Source: Saccharum officinarum
Taxonomy: Eukaryota > Streptophyta > Magnoliopsida > Poales > Poaceae
Direction: 5' to 3'
Assembly: GCA_020631735.1 (NCBI GenBank)
Contig: CM036201.1
Span: 78,716,502 to 78,780,501, forward strand
DNA length: 64,000 nt
This document shows, one piece after another, positions 23,401-34,700 of the stretch (positions are counted from its first letter, which is position 1; every line of letters starts with the position of its first letter). Both the position numbers and the translations under genes were made by a program. The notes beneath the pieces are model-generated. The model was not told the origin of the DNA. It made no database searches and saw nothing but the letters and a program-made list of their open reading frames with translations.

Positions 23401-25171
23401 GCCAAGGTCGCCGCTCGCCGCTGAGAAATCGCTAGGCAAATGACTCACTGGGAGAGAGAGAGAGAGAGTGGGAGGGAGAGCCAGAGAGTAGCGGGTGGTC
23501 GAGCACTCCAGTGGGGCGGCGGCCAGGCTGGTGTTAGTGGGTGCGGTCTCCAGTGTTCGGGCCCGATAAGAAATATCAGACCCAAAAACAACATAGCTGG
23601 CGCACTGATCTTCAAGCTCATCCAACAGAGGATGTGTCGTCTGAACCTGAAACAAATTTCCAGGCGACTGTAGTATAGGAAAAGTGTAAAAATATATCTC
23701 ATGATAAATCTAATAGTGCTTATAACATCATGTTTGTTCATCTTTTTTTTGTATAAGAGTTGGTTAAAATCAAGATGACTTGACGTTGTGTTAGAATTGT
23801 ATTCTTTCATAGATAGAGACAGTATTAAATTAATGTACTGTGACAGTGACATTCATTTTTATTTATTTTTCGATAATGAACGAACAGTCACACCAATCCA
23901 CAAAAGCGAGCCAGGACTGAAGGAAGGAGTGATGCTTAACCTAGAAGAGTTTAGAACAGTCGGAGTGTCCTCGTCGGCGGCACAGGACGGATCCAATACC
24001 ATGCATCATGGACCACGCCCACGCTTAGAAAAAGACTCGGCAGGCAGCAGACTACCAGCGTTCACTTTCCATGGAGACGTCCGCGTGAGCGAAACGTGGA
24101 TGGGGATGGGGCTGAGGTGTTGAAAACCTGAAAGCGAATGGCAGCTGAACTGACGAAGAAGAAGGGTATTTTTTATTAAGGAAGAAGAAGGTTTTCCTGC
24201 CCAACTTTTTCTTCTAATGTTTCTCATTTTTCTTCTGCAAGCGCCCTGTTCATCATATATTTAGTACGTAGCTTTCTTTGTCTTTTGTATTGGTCTGTTT
24301 ACATTGGGCGTTTTTATCAGCTCTGCTCTGGTGTTGTTCGGCATATAGCTTTGCAGGAATCCCAAGCATGTCCAAAAGTTCGTATTGTAGTATCCAAGAG
24401 CTTGCTAGTTTGGTTCCAAAACTTACCAAGCAAAATTAAGACATGCCAAAAAGTTTTGAATATCAATTGGGTCGTCGTTGCCAAAAGATTGAGTCACTAG
24501 ATCCTTCTTTAACAAAAAGTGATTGCTGCCATGCCATATAGCAGCTTGGTTGACAAAGTCGGTTTCTTAACGCGGCGATCGATCAGCTGGTTGTGTTGCT
24601 TTCGCCGTCGGTGACGCCAAATTGTGTAAGTTTATTTGAGGAATAAGTTGGTCTATCTTCTTTTCACTCCTTCCTTTTTTTATTTACTTTGTAGAATGAA
24701 ATAAGTTGATCCATTGTCACCTTATTCCTCACATAATAATAATAATTAGTATATGCACAAGGAATGAGTTGATTCCACCGAATTCATGGAATGAACTCAT
24801 GATGCATCATGTTGACACTCAAATTGGACCCATGTCAATTTTAAAAGGCCCAATGATTAGCTTTGGTTCGATCTAAAGAAAACTCTATAAAGCGACATAA
24901 TAATAATAATGCAACATTGATTTTTTCAATTAGATAAGCCACTCCTACTCCCTATAAAATAGGTGTACATGACTAATTAAGATATCCAACAATCCAATCG
25001 TCATTTTACACCTACAACATTTTTATTTTTTTGTCCTCTTTCCAACCCCATGTTGTTGTTTATCTCTTGATCCGACGACCAAGGATGGCGCCTTAGGCTT
25101 GCTAGCCGACCTAGGACAACCCATCAATGCCATTGCCCGATGGGGTCTCTCCCGGGCGAGAGCTTCGACAG

Positions 25172-25395
25172 TTTCTTGCTAGTTTGCTAGTAAACTAGCC
25201 ATTTTTCGTCATGCAAGCACGATTGGTTACCCTTTGCTAGTTTGTTCGGAAAGTAGCCGTTCTTTGCCACGTAAACGCGATAGCTATCCTTTGCTAGTTT
25301 GTTTGGAAACGTTCTTCGCCACATAAGCACGATACCTATCCTTTGGTGGTTTGCTCGTAAACTTCTCCGTTCTTCACCACATAAGTGTGATCCTC
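25172..25395. repeat. ~57-bp degenerate tandem repeat, four copies
   Basis: CTTTGCTAGTTTG-like segments recur at about 25175, 25232, 25289 and 25341. Each is followed by a GTTCTTYGCCACRTAAGCRCGAT-like segment. The copies differ by 20-30 percent. Confidence 0.7.
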
Positions 25396-25924
25396 GCTGC
25401 GTTCTTCATCCGTGTGGCGACCCGAACAATCTACCCCTAGCTGGTGTGTGATCCAATACAGTATCAACACATCACCACATAAAGCAAAACACACCATAAA
25501 TAAATAAATTAATTAAAAAGACGAGAGAGATGTGCTAGCAACTACAAGTCTCTCGGCCTTCTGGGCCACAAGCCAATTGTACGCCAACAATCTCAGCATC
25601 GGGCCACTGTACCATTCTGGCCCACAAAGCCCGTGTTTTCACGCACGGGCAGCGCGGCCCTACTTACACCAACCACACCGACGGGCCGGCAGGCCGACCG
25701 ACCGACGGCAACGCCACGGCAGGCGGACCTCGCCCTGCCGCCCTGCGGCATCTCGCCTCGCGGTCGCTGGTGGGCTCCGCGGCATCGTCGGCGGGACGCG
25801 ACGGCCGACGGACGGGCCCTTGCCTTTGCTTCGCCATTGGCCATTGCCGACGAGCACAGCTGTGCCTGCGGCCTGCCGTGCTGGTGCTGCCCATGTTGTC
25901 CACACGTACAGTCCAGTACATATT

Positions 25925-26056
25925 GGCCTTCTTCGTTTTTGCTTATAATCCATCTTTTTCAACTTATTTTTTTAGCCAAAACCGTATTTTTCTCTTACAA
26001 CAAATCAACCACCAACAGTATTTTTCAGTCGGCTTATCAGCACATCCAAACGGCTC
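25925..26056. mobile_element. MITE of the GCCCTGTTCG family, inverted copy
   Basis: It contains CAGTATTTTTCAGTCGGCTTAT and CGTATTTTTCTCTTACAACA, the reverse complements of the core seen at 694, 15293 and 60906. Its ends are GGCCTTCTTCGTTTTTGC and CATCCAAACGGC. Confidence 0.6.
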
Positions 26057-26750
26057 CATTACATGTGTTGCAACCGTACGTCTATACGTCAAGACCCGCA
26101 ACGAGCCACCATTCATCCATGTCGCCCTCGACATCGCCGACTGCCATAGTGACCCAAACCAAGCACAGAATGCCGACAAGCACTGTCATAACAATCTGTA
26201 TTAGCAGACCACCAGAATCACAGTTGATGGCATGTACAGAATACCAGGCTCGCCACTGTGTTCCTCCCAGCTCTAGCCACGGGTCAGTACTCACTACTTC
26301 AGTACAGAATGACTCCAACCATTCGGACAGCAACTAGCACCATCTCTCTCTGGCATTTCTGCCCTAGATCAGATGGATGTCTTGCCAAGAAAGAAAGAAA
26401 AAACACAACACTTGGCATGGCGCTCGGCGGCCGGCCAGCACGCCGGCGCAGCATTCACCAAACAAAAGCACCAGATGGGGCGCCAACCAGCAGAGTACAA
26501 CCAAATAGAAGCTACAAAAGGGGGGGGGGGGGGGGGGGTAATGGAAGGAAGCAACTGAGGCAGGGCGGTCTTCTCTTCCATTTTGGTGAAGGTTGGTTTG
26601 TCTCTCCTCAGATGTGGGCGGCGGGGCGGTGGTGTGGCGAGGTCAAAAATGGCTCTGGCTGGTGGCAGCTTGAGGCGTCAGCTTCACGGATGGTTGGTTG
26701 GTTAATGTCGATGACATGGTTTGGGGTCTGGTGGTGCTCAGCTCCATGTC

Positions 26751-29700
26751 CTATGAACAGAACATCCGCTTCTGTGACTGCGACATGCAAGGGTGTTCAG
26801 ATTAGCAAACGACTGAAACTGACGAGTAATTCAGTTCAGAACATTGGAAGAGAATGAAGGAATGTTCAGCATACTGTACCTTGACTCTAGACGACTCCTG
26901 TACAGATTCCAGAGTCTCCACCAATGCTTTCTGCTTTGCCACGGTCGCATTCAACGTCTAGAATCAAAAAAGTAATGAGAAGGATCAGGACTTGCAAAAC
27001 GCTAGATTTTCAAAAGGCGCAAAATAAATCAACATGTATTCAGATGATCGATCGCTATGTTAGGATATTTGAGACACGTGGAGCCTAATATTTTCATAAC
27101 AGAGTGTAAGAGCTTACTCTTTTGTCCTCTCAAGGTCAGCCTCAACAGATCTGATCCGCTCGAATGAGCTCAACAGAATGAGTTCCTTGTCCTCTGGGAT
27201 CTGCGGCGGTTTGGTGCAAGGTGATTGTACAGCGATTCGAGATTGTCGAGACGCTGTAGGCAGGCACACACCTCTTCATCACTGACGACTCGAGGCTTTG
27301 GCTTCTCTGCTGCTGGGGTTGCTGGTGGAGCAGGGAGATTGACGTTCTCAAGCCTCCTCTCAGCTCTAGAGATGAAAAGCCGGATGAAGGAAAAGAGCTT
27401 GATCAAAGCTGTAACTACTAGCTTCACCACATTTTCCCAGCCCCTTTGAACAACAGTGCCGTTGACATTAAGAGCATTGTTCCCTGCAAAAAAACAGAAA
27501 ATTTGAACAATGGCTGCAAATAGAGGCGGTAAAAAAGACAATGTTTGCTTCTTGCAGCAAAGGTTCCTACTAAGATGTACTGCACAACAAAAGAAAGAAC
27601 CCAGACAAAGTAAACCACGGAAAGAAAATTAAGCATATTATTAGAGCTATTAATTGCATATCAAATAAGGTTAACAACACATGGAAATTATAACTGCAAT
27701 ATGTTAACGATGTGCATCCACCATGATAATTCAACATATGAAGTATACATCATAGTAAATGAATCAGTCCTACATGAGGACACCATGTACCATACAGCAC
27801 ACCGGGCAGGTACCACACCTCTGTTCCAAGTTATATTATGACAATGACAGCCATCTTCGCAGTAGAAATCCCACTATCATTTACTAGAGTTTTATGTCTG
27901 TGGTACCAGGAATGTATGGTTACTGTGACATGACACGAGAAAATCATACACAATCTTCAATGTCCTTACTAAAATGTTAACAAGCAAAACTCCATTAACC
28001 AAAATGATAAGAAAAGAGATACCTAAATCACGAGGCCTTCTGTTGGTGAATATGCCTGAAATCAGCCATTGGTTTCTGCACCATTTCAGTAATTCGTCGC
28101 ACTCTATGGTATGATTCAGGAGCCACATCCGGGTGACTTTGATCATCACAGCTTAAGTATGTTGCACAATCTGTGCCCTTTACCTTTGACAGAAATAAAT
28201 ACAAAAAATCAATATACTGCAAGGTACCATGGACACAAGTAGGACAGCATGACAAATGCAGTTCATAAGACTAATAGCACAGGGAAAATCAGATCCAACT
28301 GTGAGAACAAAGGAAAATGGATAAACTTACTTCCTCATGAACTGGAGTCAAGCAACCATAGTCAGAAACTTTATGAACAAACGACGGACCAAAATCATCA
28401 CATCAGATCCTGATTCAGCATTTGATGTATCACTTAACATGCCCTGCCACTGCAACAGCAAATATAGTAGTAGTTTTAGAACAAGAATCCAGAAAAGCAA
28501 TCAGCTTCCTGCAATACTACTAATGTAGGCTGTAATTTTAGAATCTTACTTTCATCTGTTCCAGACGAAAGGAAGAGCTGCTTCTTTCGTCCCCCTCAGA
28601 AACAGGTTTGATTTCCCTCACGCATCCAGCTTCCAAATTGTGGATCAGCTATAAATAATGTCTATCAGTATATAGAAAAACAAGGACAGCACCTAGATGA
28701 ACTATTTTCATGTAAACACAACACAGAAAATGGCACCTTCAATATATAAGGATCGTTCCACGGCCCTTTGTTCGATCCAAGACAACCACCCTTGTCACTA
28801 CATGTGCATGAACCACCAAGGAATTCTGGCAACTCACTGAGAAAATACAGGCATTATTAAATGCAGAGGGCTAAGCTAGGAAACAGCTAAAGAGAACAAG
28901 TTCAGACGAACACAGCTAAGCTACCCATGAGTACACACCTACCTCGAATCTATTACTTCAAGAAGCCTACTCTGGTAGTTCGAACCGAGCACCTACACAG
29001 AAGAAACAAAAACTAATGATTGTGCTACAATACAAGTGTCCACTAAGGATGGTATATAATTTATGAACTTACATGAATCTTGGATGAAGTTTTTGGGTCA
29101 AGGAAGCCCTTCACACTATTCCAGATCCACTTGAATCACTGCCAGCGTTCACGACAAACATTTGGTGGAGTGTCTGCATTTATCACATTTTACTTGATTG
29201 GGTCACCAGGCAAAAATCCTAACAACATGTTACCAGTCAAAAGTATAATTACCTCAGGATAGTAGTCACTATCAATCTTCTGCATCCGGTGTACTAGTTC
29301 TCTTGCAGTCTTGGAGAAATTCTTAAACCCCTGCAGAAAACAATCAAATCGAATAAACTACAGAACAGATCTGCATTCTGTAAGCACAACTCAAACTGAA
29401 CCATTCACATACCACACCCTGACGTCCAAGATGGTAGTGGTGAGTCAATGTGCCTCTTAGCAGCCAATGTGCAGGCAGGGAACCTCTCCCTGAAGGCCCT
29501 CTCAAACTCCTGGACATGGTACTTGATGTAGCGATCCACCGACGTGATCTGCATGAGCTTGTTCGGATCCACCTTCCCTAGCCTCTCGATGTACACCGGC
29601 CGCCCTTCGCGGTCAACACCATGGTAGCCCTGAGGGTAGTAGCGCAGCACATCATCCAGTTCCTCAAAAACAAAATCCTGACGGCATGAAGTCACAGCAG

Positions 29701-30357
29701 ATTATTAGTACATCAAACAAAGAATAGTATTTCCGAAGCATTGCTCGCAGTGCTGACTTCACAGTGATCACCTCAAGGATCGTGTCAGTTCCGAACTCCT
29801 TCCTCCATTTCAGCATCTCTGACCACATCTGCATTGCCTTCTCGGCTTCAAACTTCCTGGCCTTCAGGAACCTGAACCAAACGTTCACAAGGCGACACGA
29901 GTTTCAAATACTGGATACTGGCATTCAACAAACCACGTCCAAACGCAGGCAACGAAATAAAGGGACGGGATTTAAAATGTGACCTTAGCACCATGTGGTA
30001 GTCATCATGCTTCTCGGGAGGAGGCCGTGCGCGGCGAGGCGGTCCCGGAACGAGGCGACGGCGCGCTCCTCCTCGGCGTCACGGACGTCCTCGATGGAGA
30101 TGGCCGCCGGCGGGAAGCGGAAGTCGACGCGACGCCTCCCTCGCTTCTTGAGCGCGTGGATGGCCTTCCGCCGCAGCGAGCCGATCTTGCGCCGCCGCCG
30201 CTCGTCCTCCGAGTTGCCGTCGCACAGCGATATCTCAATGTCCTCCGCATGGCTCACTGCAGACACAGATTGGCACGCCGCGCTAATCATAACAACAAAA
30301 AGATACAATTTTTTTTTCCAAAACAAAGAACAGGAATCGCTCTCCTATACCAGACAT
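26751..30357 (-). CDS. Sec14-nodulin type phosphatidylinositol/phosphatidylcholine transfer protein, reading frame broken by small indels
   Basis: Fourteen coding exons, read from the start: 30357-30351, 30256-29984, 29871-29772, 29677-29413, 29330-29253, 29173-29073, 28992-28943, 28836-28737, 28648-28550, 28449-28331, 28183-28023, 27483-about 27117, 26957-26880 and 26777-26751. The protein moves phosphoinositide precursors between membranes and supports polarised membrane signalling. After a basic N-terminus come [14 protein letters not shown], the CRAL-TRIO N segment ([16 protein letters not shown]) and the Sec14 fold ([37 protein letters not shown]). A hydrophobic segment and the C-terminal nodulin-like coiled coil ([16 protein letters not shown]) follow, ending CS. 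Splice sites are otherwise canonical. However, the frame needs about eight corrections, mostly one lost G or C, near 30015, 29441, 29420, 29137, 28399, 28056, 27213 and the donor at 27117. These are probably sequence errors. Confidence 0.85.
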
Positions 30358-31130
30358 CTTCGCCGCCGTCAATTCTGGATTCCTGGATAGCCCGCCCAGC
30401 TGAGACGTCGCGCTCTCGCACCAATCTTCAATCGCCACTGTCTGCGGAAGAGAAAAAGAAATACCACCAACGATCAGTTCGCTGCGTCAACCATTAAAAA
30501 AAAGCGCATTTGATAGCGCGGGCGGCGGGCATGAGTGCGAGCCCTGCGCCGCGGACAGATCTGAGCAGGAAGAAACAGAGGGAGGCGAGGACCAAATCTC
30601 GTTGCCAAAAAAAAAGGATTGCTGCTTCCAGGCCCTTTTCTCCTGAGGAGGAACCTGCATTGGTTACTACTAAAAGCAGAGAGGCGTCCGAGTCGCCATA
30701 AATTCCACCCAGAGGAAAGGAAGGCGCCGCTCATTTACTCCTCCCAACCCAGGAGGAACTTCTTCTGGGCAGAATAAAAACGAAAGATGAAGCCTGACAT
30801 GACAGCTCCAATCCGTCCGTCGCAGCACCCCCGGAAACAAAACAAACACGCGAACAGCGAAACAGATCGTCGCGCAAAACAGATCCCGTCCACGAAACAA
30901 AAACAGTAAAAATCTCTCGCGGGACAGGAGAGGAGAGGATGAGAACTCACATTTGTTTTGGGTGGATTGGAATCAATCAAGAACCTTGGCAGCTAGGGCG
31001 GAGGCGAGAGATTTGAGGCTTGGAGCTTTCTCTCTCTACCTTCCCTGCCGTGCTCCTCTGCCTCTCTTTCCTCCTGTGTGCCGCTCTGTCTCCTCTCAGT
31101 TTGCTCCTTCTGGCGATGGTAACTACTGAG
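30358..31130 (-). other. 5' leader of the Sec14-like gene with a leader intron
   Basis: Minus-strand donor AACAAAT|GTGAGTT near 30951 and acceptor TTCCGCAG near 30443 suggest a non-coding first exon (about 31125-30951), a leader intron of about 0.5 kb and a short second exon carrying the start codon. Only seven coding bases precede the next intron. Confidence 0.5.
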
Positions 31131-31153
31131 GGGAGGTGGCACTGCCTCGGCTG

Positions 31154-31160
31154 CTTTATA
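31154..31160 (-). promoter_or_regulatory. probable TATA box of the Sec14-like gene
   Basis: TATAAAG on the minus strand, followed by a CT/GA-rich leader starting about 30 bp downstream, typical of plant promoters. Confidence 0.5.
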
Positions 31161-31682
31161 ACCGTATTTTATCCGGAGACACACTGTACAGTTCACTGTA
31201 TGTAGATACCCGTAGACGAGAGGAGTATACGCGTACAGTACGCTGTGCTTTTGTTGCAGAAAGATGCCGTGATGGACGATGGGCCAGCCAAAGGAATGAT
31301 TTTTTTTCAATCGCCTGAAAATGTGGCGAGTTCGCTTTCTGGCGGATGAGGTGGACCTGGATTTGTTCGTTGTTTCTTCCTCAGAGATATCTCTCTCCCG
31401 CCCTTTGGGTCGGAGGAGGATGGATGGATAGATCCGTTTCGGCCAGTGCGAAAATCTTGTAGTACGTACTCAGCAGAAGCCCTGCATTATTAAGCTTTTG
31501 AATGTTCCTGGAATTCCTGTGGGGAATTTATGCCGGAAACTGATAACCTCCGATTCGGTTTAAATTGGCAGTAAATCGTCGCTTTTACTGTCCAGCGCGT
31601 TACAATAGTGTTTTTATGCTAGTTATAGATGCCAAAGGTACGCAAAAATTTTACTTCTCCTAGTTCGTTTTAGGCAGTGTTT

Positions 31683-31782
31683 NNNNNNNNNNNNNNNNNN
31701 NNNNNNNNNNNNNNNNNNNNNNNNNNNNNNNNNNNNNNNNNNNNNNNNNNNNNNNNNNNNNNNNNNNNNNNNNNNNNNNNNN
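31683..31782. other. assembly gap of 100 N
   Basis: Exactly 100 N, the usual placeholder for a gap of unknown size. On the right the sequence starts in the middle of a copia element, so at least its 5' LTR and gag are missing. On the left is upstream sequence of the Sec14-like gene. Confidence 0.95.
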
Positions 31783-34700
31783 ATGATCTTGGCTTCAAGT
31801 GCCATATTTGGTAGTGATGATGTTGAAGTCATTAAGTGTTGATGGATCAAATTTGATATTCAAAGGATTTAGACATGGTAGCTTATACTTGGTTAACTTC
31901 AATATAGTGAAACACATTTGATATCATGCTTGCTTAGCAAATCTAGTATGGGATGATTGTTGGCAATAGAAGGCTTGGTCATGTTGGAATGAAACAATTG
32001 AACAAACTTTTGAGGCATGACTTAGTTAGAGGATTGAACGATGTCACCTTTGAGAGAGGATAAAACCATGTAGTGCTTGTCAAGCTGGCAAAACAAATTA
32101 GAAAATGCACATCCTAGTAAGAGTGAAATGAGCACATCAAAGTATTTGAGCTATTGCACATGGACTTGTTTGGGCCAATAACATACACTAGCATTGGTGG
32201 TAACAAGTATGGTTTTATGATTGTGGATGACTACACTAAATACACTTGGGTGTTCTTTCTCTATGACAAGAGTGATGTACATGATCTATCAAATCTTTTG
32301 TCAAGAGGGTGCAAAATAGTTTAAGACTACCATCAAGAAGATTAGAAGTGACAATGGTAGTGAGTTCAAGAACACAAGAATTGAATATTTATGTGATGAT
32401 CTTGGTATTGGACATCAATTCTCACCAACATACACTCCTCAATCAAATGGTGTAGTTGAAAGGAAAAATAGAACCTTAATTGATATGGCTAGATCAATGC
32501 TTAGTGAATACAATGTGAGTCATTTATTTTGGAGTGAAGCTATCAACACGGCTTGCTATTGTAGCAACCGTCTCTATTGCCATAGGAAGCTTGGGAAGAC
32601 ACCATATGAGCTATTGAATGAAAGAAAGCCCAACATTACATACTTTAGAGTGTTTGGTTGTAAATGCTATATTCTAAAGAAAGGCACTAGATTGAGCAAG
32701 TTTGAAAAGAAATATGATGAAGGGTTCTTACTTGGTTATTCTACCACAAGCAAAGCATATAGAGTGTGGAATCTCACAAAAGGCACCTTGGAAGAAGTTC
32801 ATGATGTTGAGTTTGATGAAACCCAAGGATCTCAAAATGAAGCTCAAAACCTTAATGATGTGAGAGGAGATCAATTGTCAAATGCAATGAAGAACATGGA
32901 CATTGGTGATATAAGGCCGATGCAAGTTGATGATGATGATGATATTCATGTGATCAACCAAAATATGCAAATTGATACAAATCAAGCAAGCTCTAGTGGT
33001 TCTCATGATGAAGCTCAAGGTCAAGGTCAAGCAAGTGGAAGCAATCAACTCCCAATACTCTAACCTACTAGCATTGCAGGAGATCATCCATTGGACCAAA
33101 TCATTGGTGGAATTCAAAGTGGTGTTCAAACTAGATCAATATTAGCATCCTTTTGTGAGCATTACTCATTTGTGTCACTTGAAGAACCTAAGAAAATAGA
33201 AGATGCTTTAAAAGATTCTGATTGGGTAAATGCCATGCATGAAGAGCTAAACAACTTAACTAGAAATCAAGTTTGGGAACTTGTTGAAAGACCAAAGAAC
33301 TACAATGTGATTGGTACTAAGTGGGTCTTTAGAAACAAGTAAGATCAAGATGGCATGGTTGTGAGGAATAAAGCAAGATTAGTAGCACAAGGATACACTC
33401 AAGTTGAGGGTCTTAACTTTGGAGAGACATATGCACCGGTTGCAAGATTGGAAGCAATTAGAATCTTATTAGCATATGCTTGTGCACACAACATCAAGCT
33501 CTATCAAATGGATGTGAAGAGTGCATTTCTCAATGGCTACATCAATGAAGAAGTTTATGTTGAGCAACCTCCCGGTTTTGAAGATGACAAGAAGCCCGAC
33601 CATATTTACAAGCTAAAGAAGGCATTGTATAGTTTGAAGCAAGCACCTAAAGCATGATATGAGAGGTTGAGAGACTTTCTTCTCTCTAAAGGGTTCAAGA
33701 TGGGAAAGGTTGACACCACTCTCTTCACCAAAAAGCTTAGAAATGACTTGTTTGTGTTGCAAATCTATGTAGATGACATTATCTTTGGATCAACTAACCA
33801 AGACTTTTGTGAAGAATTTGGAAATATGATGGCTAATGAGTTTGTGATGTCTATGATTGGAGAACTTAGTTACTTTCTTGGACTTCAAATCAAGCAAATG
33901 AAGAATGACACTTTTGTAAGTCAAGGGAAGTACATCAAGGACATGCTCAAGAAATTTGGATTGCAAGATGCTAAACCAATAAGTACACCAATGGGCACAA
34001 ATGATCAATTTTGTGTTGATGCTAGTAGCAACATGGTAGATCAAAAACAATACCGGACTATGATTGGAAGTTTGCTCTATGTCACCGTTTTTAGGCTGGA
34101 TGTGATGTTTAGTGTGTGCAAGTGTGCAAGATATTAAGCTTCACCTAGAGAAAGTCACTTGAAAGCAACCAAGAGAATATTGAGATATCTTAAGGGCACT
34201 CATGATGTTGGATTATGATTTCCAAAGGGGTCTAATTTTGAGTTGATCGGATATTCGGACTCCGACTATGGTGGATGCAAGATTGATAGAATGAGCACAA
34301 GTGGCACTTGTCAATTGCTTGGAAGGTCTCTTGTTTCATGGTCATCAAAGAAATAAAATAGTGTTGCACTATCTACCGCCGAGGCCGAATACATTAGTGC
34401 CGATAGTTGTTGTGCACAATTGCTTTGGATGAAGGTCACCTTGAATGACTTTGGAATTAAATTCAAGAATGTGCCTTTATTTTGTGATAATGAGAGTGCT
34501 ATCAAGATGACTCAAAATCCGGTTCAACATTCAAGAACAAAGCACATTGATATAAGGCATCACTTCATAAGAGACCATCAACAAAAGGGTGATATTAGCA
34601 TTGAGAGCATTGGCACTGAAGATCAACTAGCCGACATATTCACAAAGCCACTTGATGAGAAAAGATTTTATAAGTTGAAGAATGAATTGAACATACTTGA

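Larger units (their letters stand above)
16788..23678. mobile_element. possible gene-capturing DNA transposon (Pack-type), tentative borders
   Basis: The left terminus CTATATTCCAGTCGCCTGG at 16788-16806 matches the reverse complement of 23660-23678 at 17 of 19 positions. This would make a 6.9-kb element with terminal inverted repeats. A second inverted copy of the GTCGCCTGGGATTT arm lies just inside the left end and forms a hairpin. The interior has no transposase. It holds exon-like fragments with splice sites on the minus strand, two of them ERECTA-like, plus a minisatellite. A block near 18.21 kb is duplicated near 19.62 kb. Exon-like pieces near 17.2-17.4 and 18.68-18.80 kb are not recognised. 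No convincing target-site duplication was found, so the borders and the class (MULE or other) are unproven. Confidence 0.45.
23679..26750. other. intergenic region with repeats and a GC-rich block
   Basis: No gene is recognised. Inverted GAGGAATAAG / CTTATTCCTC arms at about 24630-24735 suggest another MITE. A short-period tandem repeat lies at 25172-25395. The GC-rich block 25580-25900 has overlapping frames on both strands without domain similarity. A MITE follows at 25925, and an unusual run of 19 G lies at 26520-26538. The 3' untranslated region of the Sec14-like gene is somewhere in 26340-26750. Confidence 0.45.

Noticed and set aside
22624..23655. Several frames at 22.6-23.7 kb that could be the first exons of a gene
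   Set aside because: No recognisable domain; the region lies at the right end of the tentative capturing element and looks like captured promoter or leader DNA.
25532..26857. Overlapping frames on both strands at 25.5-26.9 kb
   Set aside because: They cross a MITE, a poly-G run and the 3' end of the Sec14-like gene; no domain was seen.
28023..28183. Stop codon in the Sec14-like gene after QQKAS, as a real alternative C-terminus
   Set aside because: The next exon continues the family's C-terminal region in the right phase once the local frame shift is allowed, so a real stop is unlikely.
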